Of a stretch of DNA of 64,000 bases, positions 45,633-54,396 are shown in pieces. The stretch is from Chitinophaga fulva (GTDB taxonomy: Bacteria; Bacteroidota; Bacteroidia; Chitinophagales; Chitinophagaceae): the NCBI RefSeq assembly GCF_012927205.1, contig NZ_JABBGC010000001.1:1116001-1180000 (forward strand), given 5' to 3'. A program made the translations under genes and the position numbers. The notes beneath the pieces were generated by a model that did no database searches, was not told where the DNA came from, and saw only the letters and a program-made list of their open reading frames with translations. How positions within the stretch are numbered: position 1 is the first letter of the stretch; each line of letters begins with the position of its first letter.

Positions 45633-47315
45633 TTATAATTTTCCCGCCCCGGCAGTCTCTTTCACGCCGGCGAATAATGTTTTCCACACCAGGTTAAAAA
45701 ATGACTTCTGGACATCCCGTACATGGGTGGGGTTGGCGACCCGTACCTTCTCTCCGGGAAGAGGGTTCCCATCTTTAATGACCATCACATTGGCCACAAA
45801 ACTCATCAATCCTTTACGGCTATAGTTTTTATGCTCTTTGTCCTGCTTCAGGATGGCTATTTTCAGGTTATCGTACAGCATGGTAACGCTGCCGGCGGCT
45901 TTTCGCTCATCTCCCCGGATATTAAAATTCAGGTCCCGGATGTTACAGGACCTTATTTCTATCATGCCCAGCGGCCGGGTCACGCTGTTCAGGTCTTTGC
46001 CGTTCATGTTTTCCAGCTGCCCGGACACGGCAAATTGGCCGGCAGGGTTGTTAAGGGTGAAGTCAAACCGGGCCCTCAACTTGCCGCTTTGCATGAAAAT
46101 AGCGTCGAAATCGGCAATACAGTGGTTGTTCCGGGCCACCATGGAATCAATATTGGTGATATTGGTCAACCTGGCATGTATATGACTGAAGTTAATCTGG
46201 CCCAGCTGCTGGGATACAGGGCTTAGCTCGGCATACTGTAACTCCACATTGTTGCCGGTAAGGGTATCTATTTTTAATGGCAGATGCAGCTTTTGCAGTA
46301 CCTGGTTGGGAAACTGCCCCGGTTTATCTTCCGGAGGCATCGGTAAGATCCGGTCACGATAAATATGCAGCCTGCCATTGCCGATATTGATCCGCCGGGC
46401 CCATACCTGCTGCTCCTGAAGCAACAGCCGCGGGTCCAGCTCCTGTACCTTGATATCATTAAACAACAGCTCGTAGCGGTCCTGTTGTATGCCACCAGTC
46501 TGCTGCTGGAACTGCGTTTTGTCGTAGCGGGGCTGTATCTCAAACTGGCCGATGTTCAGCGTTCTTTCGGCCGCATCGTAGCGGATACCGCGTACATACA
46601 TCCAGTAGAGGCTGTCGCGGGTACGGTTCATATAATCCCGCATACCGATTTCATAGTTGCGGGCGTACAGGTAGCGGGTAGGATCATGCAGTGCCACAGA
46701 ATCAATCAGAAAATCGTTTACGCCTACCCGTAGGTTGCGGAACTGATGTATCACGCGGGAGGAATCGCTCCGGGTAAATACATATTTAAAATTGGTATTG
46801 TCCAGCTGCAGGCGCCCGATGAAGATAGATTTCATTTTGGAGGATATGTCCTCATAAGCGGTACGGGGCCGGGTCGTGTCCCTGACAGTGCTGTTCTGTT
46901 CCATCACAATGCTCGGCCCGGTCACAATCAAGGCCCCGGCGCTCAGCTCCTTTTTGATGAAATACCGCCACGGTTTAAAATACCGCAGTTGTAGTTTCTC
47001 TACACTGATGAGGTAGGTGTTTTCCGGAGCACGATGATCCGCCAGCATGCGCTGGTATACCGCTGAGTCCAGCGTCATGGTGGCCTTGTCCACTGTCAGG
47101 CTGCCGGAAAGCACATTGAGATGCAATTCTTTGAATTGTACAGTATACAGGCTGTCTGATAAATCCGTCACATAGCCAGATAGTTCCTTGCGTAATAGCT
47201 TGGTCCAGTGGTGATTAAGGTACCAGGCTGTACAGCACACCAGTATCAGCAGCATGGACAATACGGTCAGAATAATCCTGACGGTCCGTGGTAATTTCCT
47301 TTTCCTGTGTTCCAT
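45633..47315 (-). CDS. AsmA-like inner-membrane anchored protein
   Basis: A 560-residue protein with one N-terminal transmembrane helix (about 11-32) after a basic start (MEHRKRKLPRTVR). The rest is periplasmic and rich in repeated beta strands of the AsmA/TamB-like kind (VQFKELHLNVLSGSLTVDKA, IFIGRLQLDNTNFKYVFTRS, IEIRSCNIRDLNFNI). Proteins of this superfamily form long grooves that carry phospholipids between membranes; that role is inferred here from fold features only. Monocistronic, divergent from the AraC gene. Confidence 0.72.
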   Translation of the reverse strand: MEHRKRKLPRTVRIILTVLSMLLILVCCTAWYLNHHWTKLLRKELSGYVTDLSDSLYTVQFKELHLNVLSGSLTVDKATMTLDSAVYQRMLADHRAPENTYLISVEKLQLRYFKPWRYFIKKELSAGALIVTGPSIVMEQNSTVRDTTRPRTAYEDISSKMKSIFIGRLQLDNTNFKYVFTRSDSSRVIHQFRNLRVGVNDFLIDSVALHDPTRYLYARNYEIGMRDYMNRTRDSLYWMYVRGIRYDAAERTLNIGQFEIQPRYDKTQFQQQTGGIQQDRYELLFNDIKVQELDPRLLLQEQQVWARRINIGNGRLHIYRDRILPMPPEDKPGQFPNQVLQKLHLPLKIDTLTGNNVELQYAELSPVSQQLGQINFSHIHARLTNITNIDSMVARNNHCIADFDAIFMQSGKLRARFDFTLNNPAGQFAVSGQLENMNGKDLNSVTRPLGMIEIRSCNIRDLNFNIRGDERKAAGSVTMLYDNLKIAILKQDKEHKNYSRKGLMSFVANVMVIKDGNPLPGEKVRVANPTHVRDVQKSFFNLVWKTLFAGVKETAGAGKL

Positions 47316-47426
47316 CTGTTATGAATAAACGAAATTTATACCAATTGATTGCTGCCACAGTACTCCAAATATGTGGAAATTATTCTTTATGTTAGGAATG
47401 CTTTGTAAGTGTATTGTCAAAATGTA

Positions 47427-47455
47427 TTTGATTAAAATTGGAAGTGTTAAATTTG
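47427..47455 (+). promoter_or_regulatory. Promoter of the AraC-family gene
   Basis: TTTG at 47427-47430, 17 bases, then TAAATTTG at 47448-47455. Transcription would start near 47462, 19 bases before the GTG at 47481. Confidence 0.6.
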
Positions 47456-47480
47456 TCCCGGTTTTAAAACATCAGGTAAA

Positions 47481-48404
47481 GTGAAAGAAATTCAGGAAAT
47501 ACTGGCATTAGCAATCCCGCAGCCCGCCATGAGCGACCAGCTACAGCTGGCGGAGCAGGATAGCGTGACTGTCCCGGATTGCCTGGACTTTACATTGCAG
47601 CGCTTTGTTTATGACAAGCCGCTGCCGGTGGAAGACGTAGCCATGGTTGTGTACCAGCCGGCTAAAAGAGGGCAGTCCGCCGCAATAGAACTACGCTATT
47701 GTGTGGCCGGCAGCAAATATTGTAAAAATCCCGCCTGCACTGACCAGTTATGTGCGGAAGGCAATAAGGAAGCCTGTAAGGACAAGGTCCCTTCTGTAGA
47801 CCTTATCACTGTCAGGTTCCAGCCCGCGTTTATTCAGTCGCTTCAGAAAAATACCACCTCGTTCTCCCTTTTCGAGAACCAGACCCGCAAACCTTTCGTG
47901 AAAACCATCCAGCCCTGCACCAAATCCAAATCGGTGCTGGAAACCATGGTACATCATGACTATGAAGGAATGCTGAAGAACATCTTCCTGCAAAGCCGCG
48001 CCCTGGACTTACTGCTGTACAGTTCAGACCAGTTTATGCAGAATGATCCCGACGAACGCTATGGCTGCCGCTTCCTCACACATCTGGAAGATCGGGAGAA
48101 AATTGAAAAAGCAAGAAGTATCTTACTGGAACAACTGGATTCCCCTATAACCATCCGCGATCTGGCCCGCAAAGTAGCCATGAATGAATGTTACCTGAAA
48201 AAAGGCTTTAAAGCTATGTACGGTACCACCATCTATGACTATTTCCAGAAAGAAAGGATGGAGAAGGCCAAAGGCCTGTTGTACGAAAAAGGCATGTCTG
48301 TGTCTGAAGTAGCAATGCTCATGGGTTACTCCTGCATTTCCCACTTCTCTACTGCCTTTAAAAAACATACAGGATTAAAACCTTGCGAGTTGTTACTTCG
48401 TTGA
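47481..48404 (+). CDS. AraC-family regulator with a cysteine cluster
   Basis: A 307-residue regulator. The C-terminal 100 residues are a standard AraC double helix-turn-helix: ITIRDLARKVAMNECYLKKG is the first and SVSEVAMLMGYSCISHFSTA the second, followed by FKKHTGLKPCELL. The N-terminal domain has no recognised ligand pocket but carries five cysteines in a short stretch (C74, C81, C86, C91, C99), which could bind a metal or iron-sulfur cluster or act as a redox switch. The start is GTG at 47481, fitting the promoter; the first ATG is at 47529 and would drop 16 residues. Targets are not evident. The adjacent downstream area holds a candidate RNA and a decayed GH92 gene. Confidence 0.88.
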   Translation: MKEIQEILALAIPQPAMSDQLQLAEQDSVTVPDCLDFTLQRFVYDKPLPVEDVAMVVYQPAKRGQSAAIELRYCVAGSKYCKNPACTDQLCAEGNKEACKDKVPSVDLITVRFQPAFIQSLQKNTTSFSLFENQTRKPFVKTIQPCTKSKSVLETMVHHDYEGMLKNIFLQSRALDLLLYSSDQFMQNDPDERYGCRFLTHLEDREKIEKARSILLEQLDSPITIRDLARKVAMNECYLKKGFKAMYGTTIYDYFQKERMEKAKGLLYEKGMSVSEVAMLMGYSCISHFSTAFKKHTGLKPCELLLR

Positions 48405-48429
48405 TTATCAATTAGAAAGACTTTTGATA

Positions 48430-48458
48430 AATGCTGATGGTCCATAGCCATCAGCATT
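48430..48458 (+). terminator. Terminator of the AraC-family gene
   Basis: Perfect 11-base arms (48430-48440 and 48448-48458) around a 7-base loop, followed by TTTTTT. Confidence 0.88.
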
Positions 48459-48534
48459 TTTTTTGCAATTTCCCGCTTTGATCATTTCTTTTCCCGAATT
48501 GAAAACCGCAGTCGGAAATAACACTGTTACTTTG

Positions 48535-48752
48535 TAACTGTTAAAACGACGGACAGATTTCTATCTGTGAACCTTCAAAGCTTCCTTATTAGATTTGACC
48601 ATGGGAAGAGACTTTTCTGGTGATTACATTCAGTAAAGCCATAAATTTTAAACTTGCGTTTTTTATCAAACACCAAAGGAACACAAGTTCAATTACCAGA
48701 GAAGTTTTTTACCAGATTTTATAAAGTCGCCTCACTTCTGTGGGGCGACTTT
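48535..48752 (+). ncRNA. Candidate structured small RNA with its own terminator
   Basis: The region between the AraC terminator and the GH92 remains holds strong RNA structure. 48606-48625 pairs with 48691-48710 as an unbroken 20-pair helix, including a few G-U pairs. Inside it AACTTG (48651-48656) pairs with CAAGTT (48684-48689). ACAGAT-TTCT-ATCTGT (48553-48568) forms a hairpin before it. 48723-48752 is a separate terminator hairpin. A TTACTTTG sequence (48527-48534), close to a -7 element, could start a transcript of about 210 bases. No reading frame is supported. I cannot assign an RNA family; a 6S-type RNA would have this size and a long helix, but I see no diagnostic sequence. Confidence 0.45.
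48723..48752 (+). terminator. Terminator of the candidate small RNA
   Basis: Arms 48723-48735 and 48740-48752 pair over 13 bases with one G-U around a TTCT loop, followed by TTAAATTTT. It cannot serve the AraC gene, which has its own terminator 270 bases earlier, so a separate transcript ends here. Confidence 0.75.
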
Positions 48753-48877
48753 TAAATTTTCAGCAGTGGGCAATAGCTTCGGCACATTCTGTTTCATAAG
48801 CCGCCCCGTAAGTGTAACATACAATCACATATTTCAAGAACAGATGCCGGCTCGGTATAGGAGCTTTCTTCCAGGAA

Positions 48878-50262
48878 ATGGCCAACAGTGGGCGGCAATA
48901 TCTGCCATTTTCCTGTGATGGCTGTGCTGGAATACGGCAAATAACCCCTTTTAACTGTCATAACGGGACCGCCTACACGATGAATCCTGTTTTCTTCGTT
49001 GGCTGTGAATCGCCGCCGGAAGAATATATGGACCCGCTATCGGCAATATATCCGCGTTATTACAGCACCATGCTCATTGAAGACAGTATCCGTGTGGAGT
49101 TTCCGCATGATGCTGACCGTAAATTATTGTTCGCTACTCCCCTGAATTTTTCGGGAAATACTTTTACTGCCAGGACAATTTTTCATGCAGGTGTTCCGGT
49201 GTACGTATATGGCAGATTTAATACGGCCATAACGGCAGGCTTCGTTTCAGACAGCTGGCCCTACGTGCAGTTTCCTGATCGAAATGTGAACGCAGTTGTT
49301 TTACAATATGCCATTCTATGTTTCTCAGGAACAGGCAAAACAAAATTTTCAAAAAGAAATGGCAGGGCGTGACATGGAAGTTATCATGGCAGAAGGCCGG
49401 CGCCACTGGCAGGAAGTGGCTGGTTAAATTCAGGTGGAAGACGGAACACAGGCGCAGCGCAGATCATTTTACACCGTACTGTATTGTCGTCATGAACGAA
49501 TGGTGAATATTACAGAAGATACACTTTGCTATAGTGGTTACAATAAAAAAGTTAATGTAGCCCATCATCCTTTTTATGTGGATGATGCTACCTGGGATAC
49601 TTACCAGGTGCTGCATCCTTTGCGCATGGTCCTGCATCCGGAGCAGGAGGATATGCCGGATGCCTGTGTGACCATGTACGAGCAGGGCGGATGGGTGCGC
49701 CCACGTTTCCGCGGTTGTATGGAGATCATCCCTGTATGAATGGTTTTTACAGCACTATTATTTTTCTGGATGCATTGTGCAAAGGGATAAAAATACCACG
49801 GATCGCAGTGGCGTATGAATAGTCTTTCGGAAGAAAAAACGCGCACTGTCATGCCGCAACTGTCGGTGGGAGAAAAAGCCTTTGAAAAGCGATTGGACGA
49901 GCTGTTCCGCACTGTTCCGGCAATGCCGCGGTATGACTTCTGGCATCGCTTTCCGGCCACTACCGGATTGGTAGGTCAATTTTCCATGGGTAAGGAGCCC
50001 GGGTTTCACATTTCTTACCTGAAGTCCTGTGTTCAATAAGGCTACCATCCGGTTGCCACGAGGTAAGCAGTTCACGATAATAGCGTGTCATTGTTCAACG
50101 AAGAATCAGTATATCCAGCGGGCCTGGTTAAATGGCGAGGTGTTGCATCCTCCTTTTTCCACGCATCAGCAGTTAATGGAAGGTGGAACATTGTTACTGG
50201 AGATGGGGCCGTTGCCGGAGAAGCGCTGGGGTGCGAGTATCCATGCGCTTTGTTGCTGGTGA
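48878..50262 (+). pseudogene. Decayed GH92 family alpha-mannosidase gene
   Basis: Pieces in several frames match the order of a GH92 exo-alpha-mannosidase. 48878-49372 holds a worn N-terminal beta-sandwich part (DSIRVEFPHDADRKLLFATP). A second frame from about 49309 reads SQEQAKQNFQKEMAGRD and then hits an in-frame TAA (about 49425). After that come FYTVLYCRHERMV, ATWDTYQVLHPLRMVLHP and YEQGGWVRPRF, core GH92 sequences. A shift near 49737 continues as FYSTIIFLDALCKGIK, with a stop soon after. 49815-50036 holds KRLDELFRT and TTGLVGQFSMGKEPGFHISY. The catalytic GNDDCGQMSAWY region that should follow is missing. 50029-50262 gives the C-terminal RLPRGKQFTIIACHCS. Several frameshifts, stops and a deletion make it non-functional. 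Intact it would be about 750 residues. Confidence 0.82.
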
Positions 50263-50337
50263 TATAAAATGAAAAACCCCGCCCAAAAGAGCAGGGTCTG
50301 TCCTATTTATCCCTATACCTATGAAATACGTGTTTAA

Positions 50338-50802
50338 TTATTCAGTGACGGTGCCTGCTTCGTTCAACAACACTGCTTTATCTGCACCATTGTCCTGAAT
50401 GTTTACTTTGTAATAAGCAGCTACATCTGCTCTTTCAATTTTCCAGCCATCTTTTATGGTGGCTGCCGGATATTTTGTTTTCAGTGTACCTGCCACTGAT
50501 TCCGGCAGTGTCTGCGCGTCGTATGAACTTCTCGTGGCAATCCATTTGCCATCGGCGTCATACTCAGCGAGTGTTTGTATGTTGTCTTTGTGGAAACTTA
50601 CACTCCAGTGGCCAGCACTTGTCTTAGTCCACTTGGCGTCTGTAGTTCCGGCAAAGGCCTGATCAAAAGAACTTTTAACTGCTGCAGGTGCCTCCACCTT
50701 TTTCGCAACTGTTTTTGTTTTCTTAACTGATTTTTTTTGCTGTGCAAAAGTTGTGCCGGAAGTAATCAATACTGCACAAAAAATTAACGTCAACTTTTTC
50801 AT
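50338..50802 (-). CDS. Secreted PepSY-like domain protein
   Basis: A 154-residue protein with a signal peptide (MKKLTLIFCAVLITSGTTFAQ) and a Lys/Ala-rich linker to about residue 42. The rest looks like one PepSY-like domain of the Bacteroidota type (DUF2874-like): VKSSFDQAFAGTTDAKWTKT, then GHWSVSFHKDNIQTLAEYDA and IKDGWKIERADVAAYYKVNI. Such proteins are periplasmic or surface-exposed, and their role is unclear. Monocistronic. Confidence 0.72.
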   Translation of the reverse strand: MKKLTLIFCAVLITSGTTFAQQKKSVKKTKTVAKKVEAPAAVKSSFDQAFAGTTDAKWTKTSAGHWSVSFHKDNIQTLAEYDADGKWIATRSSYDAQTLPESVAGTLKTKYPAATIKDGWKIERADVAAYYKVNIQDNGADKAVLLNEAGTVTE

Positions 50803-51001
50803 AAATCAAGATATGGTTTATCCGCGTTGGGTTAAAATTAACTGACTTAGGTTTTTCTAATTCTTCCTGGCAAAGAGCTAAAACAATGCCAAAAACGTAA
50901 AATAAATACTCTTTATTGTAAATTACTAAGAAATTTACGAAAAAAATTTCAAAACCGCCGTTTTTGGGAAAGTTGCCCCTTTAGGTGCCATCGTATTTTC
51001 T

Positions 51002-51009
51002 TAACTTCG
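51002..51009 (+). promoter_or_regulatory. -7 element of ileS
   Basis: TAACTTCG, one mismatch from TAnnTTTG. The leader would be about 48 bases. No clear -33 element or leader structure was found. Confidence 0.4.
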
Positions 51010-51063
51010 CACAATTTTAATCAATTATTGTCTAAATAACATCAAAGGGCGGGGAATTGTTTT

Positions 51064-54000
51064 ATGTCCAGCAAATATCAGGAATATAACCAGCTGAATT
51101 TACCTCAGATAGAGAAAGATATATTACAGCAATGGGAGCTTCACCAGGCTTTTGAGAAAAGCGTGGAAGTACGGGATGGCGCCACGCCATTCGTATTTTA
51201 TGAAGGCCCTCCCAGTGCTAATGGTTTGCCAGGTATTCACCACGTGATTTCACGCACCCTGAAAGATCTGGTGTGCCGCTATAAAACCATGAAAGGTTTT
51301 CAGGTAAAACGCAAAGGCGGATGGGATACCCATGGATTGCCAGTGGAACTGGGCGTGGAAAAGACCCTGGGAATTACTAAAGAAGATATTGGTAAAAAAA
51401 TCTCTGTCGCGGATTATAACGAGACCTGCCGTAAAGAAGTTCTGAAATATAAAGACAAATGGGATGACCTCACCCGGAAAATGGGCTATTGGGTAGATCT
51501 GAAAGATCCTTATATCACATTTGACAATAAATACATTGAATCCCTCTGGTGGAGTTTACAGACCCTGTACAAAAAAGGCCTGTTATACAAAAGCGTGAGC
51601 ATCCAGCCGTATTCTCCAGCTGCGGGAACTGGTCTCAGTTCTCACGAACTGAACCAACCGGGTACTTACAAAGATGTAAAGGATACCACCGTGGTAGCCA
51701 TGTTCAAGGCGAAAAACGCAGCGAATTCCAAATTCCTGTTTGATGCCGCCGGGTCAGAGGAGGTCTTCTTCCTGGCCTGGACCACCACTCCATGGACTTT
51801 ACCTTCCAACCTTGGTTTGACCGTCGGCGCCAATATTCAGTACGTGCTGGTGAGCACGCTCAACCAGTACACCCACTTGCCGGTGAATGTGGTGATGGCA
51901 AAAGACCTGCTGGGCAAGTACCTCAAAGCAGAAGGCGAAAATGCCGACTTCGCAGCCTACCAGGAAGGCGACAAAGTAATTCCGTGGAAAATACTGGCGA
52001 GCTTCAAAGGCAGCCAGCTGGAAAATATCCGTTACGAGCAGCTGCTGCCCTATACACAGCCGGAAGAAGGCGACCCATTCCGTGTGATCATCGGCGACTT
52101 TGTGACTACAGAAGACGGTACCGGTATCGTGCATACCGCTCCTGCTTTCGGTGCGGATGACAACCGCGTCGGTAAAAAATACGGCATCGGCATCTTGACG
52201 CTGGTAGACCGTGAAGGTAAGTTCACGGATAACGTGGGTGAGTTTTCCGGTAGATATGTGAAAAATTACAAAGATGATCCGGATTACAAAGATGTGGATG
52301 TGGACATCGCTGTGAAGCTGAAGAAAGAGAACCGGGCCTTTAAAGTAGAAAAATACGAGCACACTTATCCTCACTGCTGGCGTACAGACAAACCGGTATT
52401 GTATTACCCGCTGGATGCATGGTTCATTAAAACCACTGCGCTGAAAGACCGGATGGTGGAACTGAACAAGACCATCAACTGGAAACCGGCCTTCACCGGC
52501 ACCGGCCGTTTCGGAAACTGGCTGGAGAACATGGTGGACTGGAACTTGAGCCGCAGCCGCTACTGGGGAACTCCATTACCCATCTGGCGCACCGAAGATG
52601 GCAGCGAGGAAATATGCATTGGCAGTATCGAGGAACTGAACACCGAAATTCGTAAAGCAAATGAAGTGCTGGGTGGTGACGTCAACAAGTCCTACCTGCA
52701 TGAGGGTATCCTCGATTTGCATAAACCTTATGTGGATGATATCGTGTTGGTAAGTCCTTCCGGCAAGCCGATGCGCCGCGAACCAGACCTGATAGATGTG
52801 TGGTTCGACAGTGGAGCTATGCCCTACGCACAGTGGCATTATCCGTTTGAAAACAAGGAATTGCTGGATAAAGGGGAAGCATTCCCTGCCGATTTCATTG
52901 CGGAAGGTGTTGACCAGACCCGTGGCTGGTTCTATACTTTGCATGCCCTTGGTGTGATGCTGTTCGATAATGTGGCCTATAAAACCGTGGTTTCCAATGG
53001 TTTGGTACTGGATAAGAACGGGCAGAAGATGAGTAAGCGTCTGGGCAACGTGGTGAATCCGTTTGAGACGATCGACCAATATGGTGCAGATGCCACCCGT
53101 TGGTACCTGATCACCAATGCTTCCCCCTGGGACAGCCTCAAATTTGACGTAAAAGGCATCGGAGAAGCGCAACGCAAGCTCTTCGGTACTTTGTACAATA
53201 CATATAATTTCTTTGCTATGTATTCTAATCTTGATAAGTTTACATTCAGCGAAGCATACATCCCCTTACAGGAGCGTCCGGAAATTGACCGCTGGATCAT
53301 CTCGGTACTGAACTCCCTCATCAGGGACGTGACCAGCTACTTTGATGATTATGAGCCTACACAGGCCGGCAGGGCTATTGAATCTTTTGTGGACGAGCAC
53401 CTGAGCAACTGGTACGTGCGTTTATGCCGTCGCCGGTTCTGGAAAGGAGACTATGGCCATGACAAAATCAGTGCCTACCAGACATTATACGAATGTTTGG
53501 AAAAAATTACACAATTGATGGCCCCGGTTTCCCCATTCTTCACAGACTGGATGTTTAACAACCTGAACCGTGTAAGTGGACGCCTTGAGGCGAAATCTAT
53601 CCACCACACTGATTTTCCGGTGTCTGACTCCGCTGCCATTGATAGTGATCTGGAAGAAAGGATGCAGCTGGCCCAGGATATTTCCTCACTGGTATTATCC
53701 TTGCGTAAGAAGGTGAATATCAAGGTAAGACAACCACTTCAGAAGATCCTGATTCCTGTTCCCAATAATCACATGAAAGAGCAGTTGGAAAAAGTGGAAG
53801 ATCTGATAAAAAGTGAGGTAAATGTCAAAGGGATTGATTATCTTACCGAAACGGGAGGTTTTATCAAGAAAAAGATTAAACCGAACTTCAAATCGCTCGG
53901 TAGCAAAATGGGTGCGAAGATGAAAACCGTAGCTGCATTCATTGGTGCGTTCACGGATACAGATATTGCTACTATTGAGCGCGACGGCCATTTCAACCTG

Positions 54001-54390
54001 GCTGTTGACGGCGAGCAATTGCAGATACAACTCTCTGATGTTGAAATAATTTCCGAAGATATTCCTGGATGGACAGTCGCGAATAAAGGTGCTTTAACGG
54101 TAGCGCTGGATATTACTATTACTGACCAGTTACAGGACGAAGGAAATGCACGCGAGCTGGTAAATCGTATACAAAAAATCCGGAAAGACAGTGGTTTTGA
54201 ACTGACTGACAGAATTGACGTAACGGTAGAGAGCGTGGACTCGCTCAAATCGGCGATTATAAACTATAATAACTATATTTGCACGGAAATTTTGGCAGAT
54301 AGCTTGGATTTAGTGGAGCAATTACAGGGCGGAACAGAAATAGAGGTGAATGACCTTAAATTTAATGTATTAGTTAACAAAAAAAGCTAA
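51064..54390 (+). CDS. ileS: Isoleucine-tRNA ligase
   Basis: A class I synthetase of 1108 residues, charging tRNA-Ile, with an editing domain for valine. The HIGH motif is seen as GPPSANGLPGIHH (residues about 49-61) and KMSKR in GQKMSKRLGN. The editing (CP1) domain contains FLAWTTTPWTLPSN and EDGTGIVHTAPAFGADD. The C-terminal region (about 950-1108) is the long form typical of the eukaryote-like IleRS type 2, without the bacterial zinc finger. The DksA-like gene starts 6 bases after its stop, so the two are co-transcribed. Confidence 0.96.
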   Translation: MSSKYQEYNQLNLPQIEKDILQQWELHQAFEKSVEVRDGATPFVFYEGPPSANGLPGIHHVISRTLKDLVCRYKTMKGFQVKRKGGWDTHGLPVELGVEKTLGITKEDIGKKISVADYNETCRKEVLKYKDKWDDLTRKMGYWVDLKDPYITFDNKYIESLWWSLQTLYKKGLLYKSVSIQPYSPAAGTGLSSHELNQPGTYKDVKDTTVVAMFKAKNAANSKFLFDAAGSEEVFFLAWTTTPWTLPSNLGLTVGANIQYVLVSTLNQYTHLPVNVVMAKDLLGKYLKAEGENADFAAYQEGDKVIPWKILASFKGSQLENIRYEQLLPYTQPEEGDPFRVIIGDFVTTEDGTGIVHTAPAFGADDNRVGKKYGIGILTLVDREGKFTDNVGEFSGRYVKNYKDDPDYKDVDVDIAVKLKKENRAFKVEKYEHTYPHCWRTDKPVLYYPLDAWFIKTTALKDRMVELNKTINWKPAFTGTGRFGNWLENMVDWNLSRSRYWGTPLPIWRTEDGSEEICIGSIEELNTEIRKANEVLGGDVNKSYLHEGILDLHKPYVDDIVLVSPSGKPMRREPDLIDVWFDSGAMPYAQWHYPFENKELLDKGEAFPADFIAEGVDQTRGWFYTLHALGVMLFDNVAYKTVVSNGLVLDKNGQKMSKRLGNVVNPFETIDQYGADATRWYLITNASPWDSLKFDVKGIGEAQRKLFGTLYNTYNFFAMYSNLDKFTFSEAYIPLQERPEIDRWIISVLNSLIRDVTSYFDDYEPTQAGRAIESFVDEHLSNWYVRLCRRRFWKGDYGHDKISAYQTLYECLEKITQLMAPVSPFFTDWMFNNLNRVSGRLEAKSIHHTDFPVSDSAAIDSDLEERMQLAQDISSLVLSLRKKVNIKVRQPLQKILIPVPNNHMKEQLEKVEDLIKSEVNVKGIDYLTETGGFIKKKIKPNFKSLGSKMGAKMKTVAAFIGAFTDTDIATIERDGHFNLAVDGEQLQIQLSDVEIISEDIPGWTVANKGALTVALDITITDQLQDEGNARELVNRIQKIRKDSGFELTDRIDVTVESVDSLKSAIINYNNYICTEILADSLDLVEQLQGGTEIEVNDLKFNVLVNKKS

Positions 54391-54396
54391 TCCCCC

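Noticed and set aside
48878..49372. Stand-alone 164-residue protein
   Set aside because: It is better read as a worn N-terminal piece of the GH92 pseudogene, followed in order by the other pieces in other frames.
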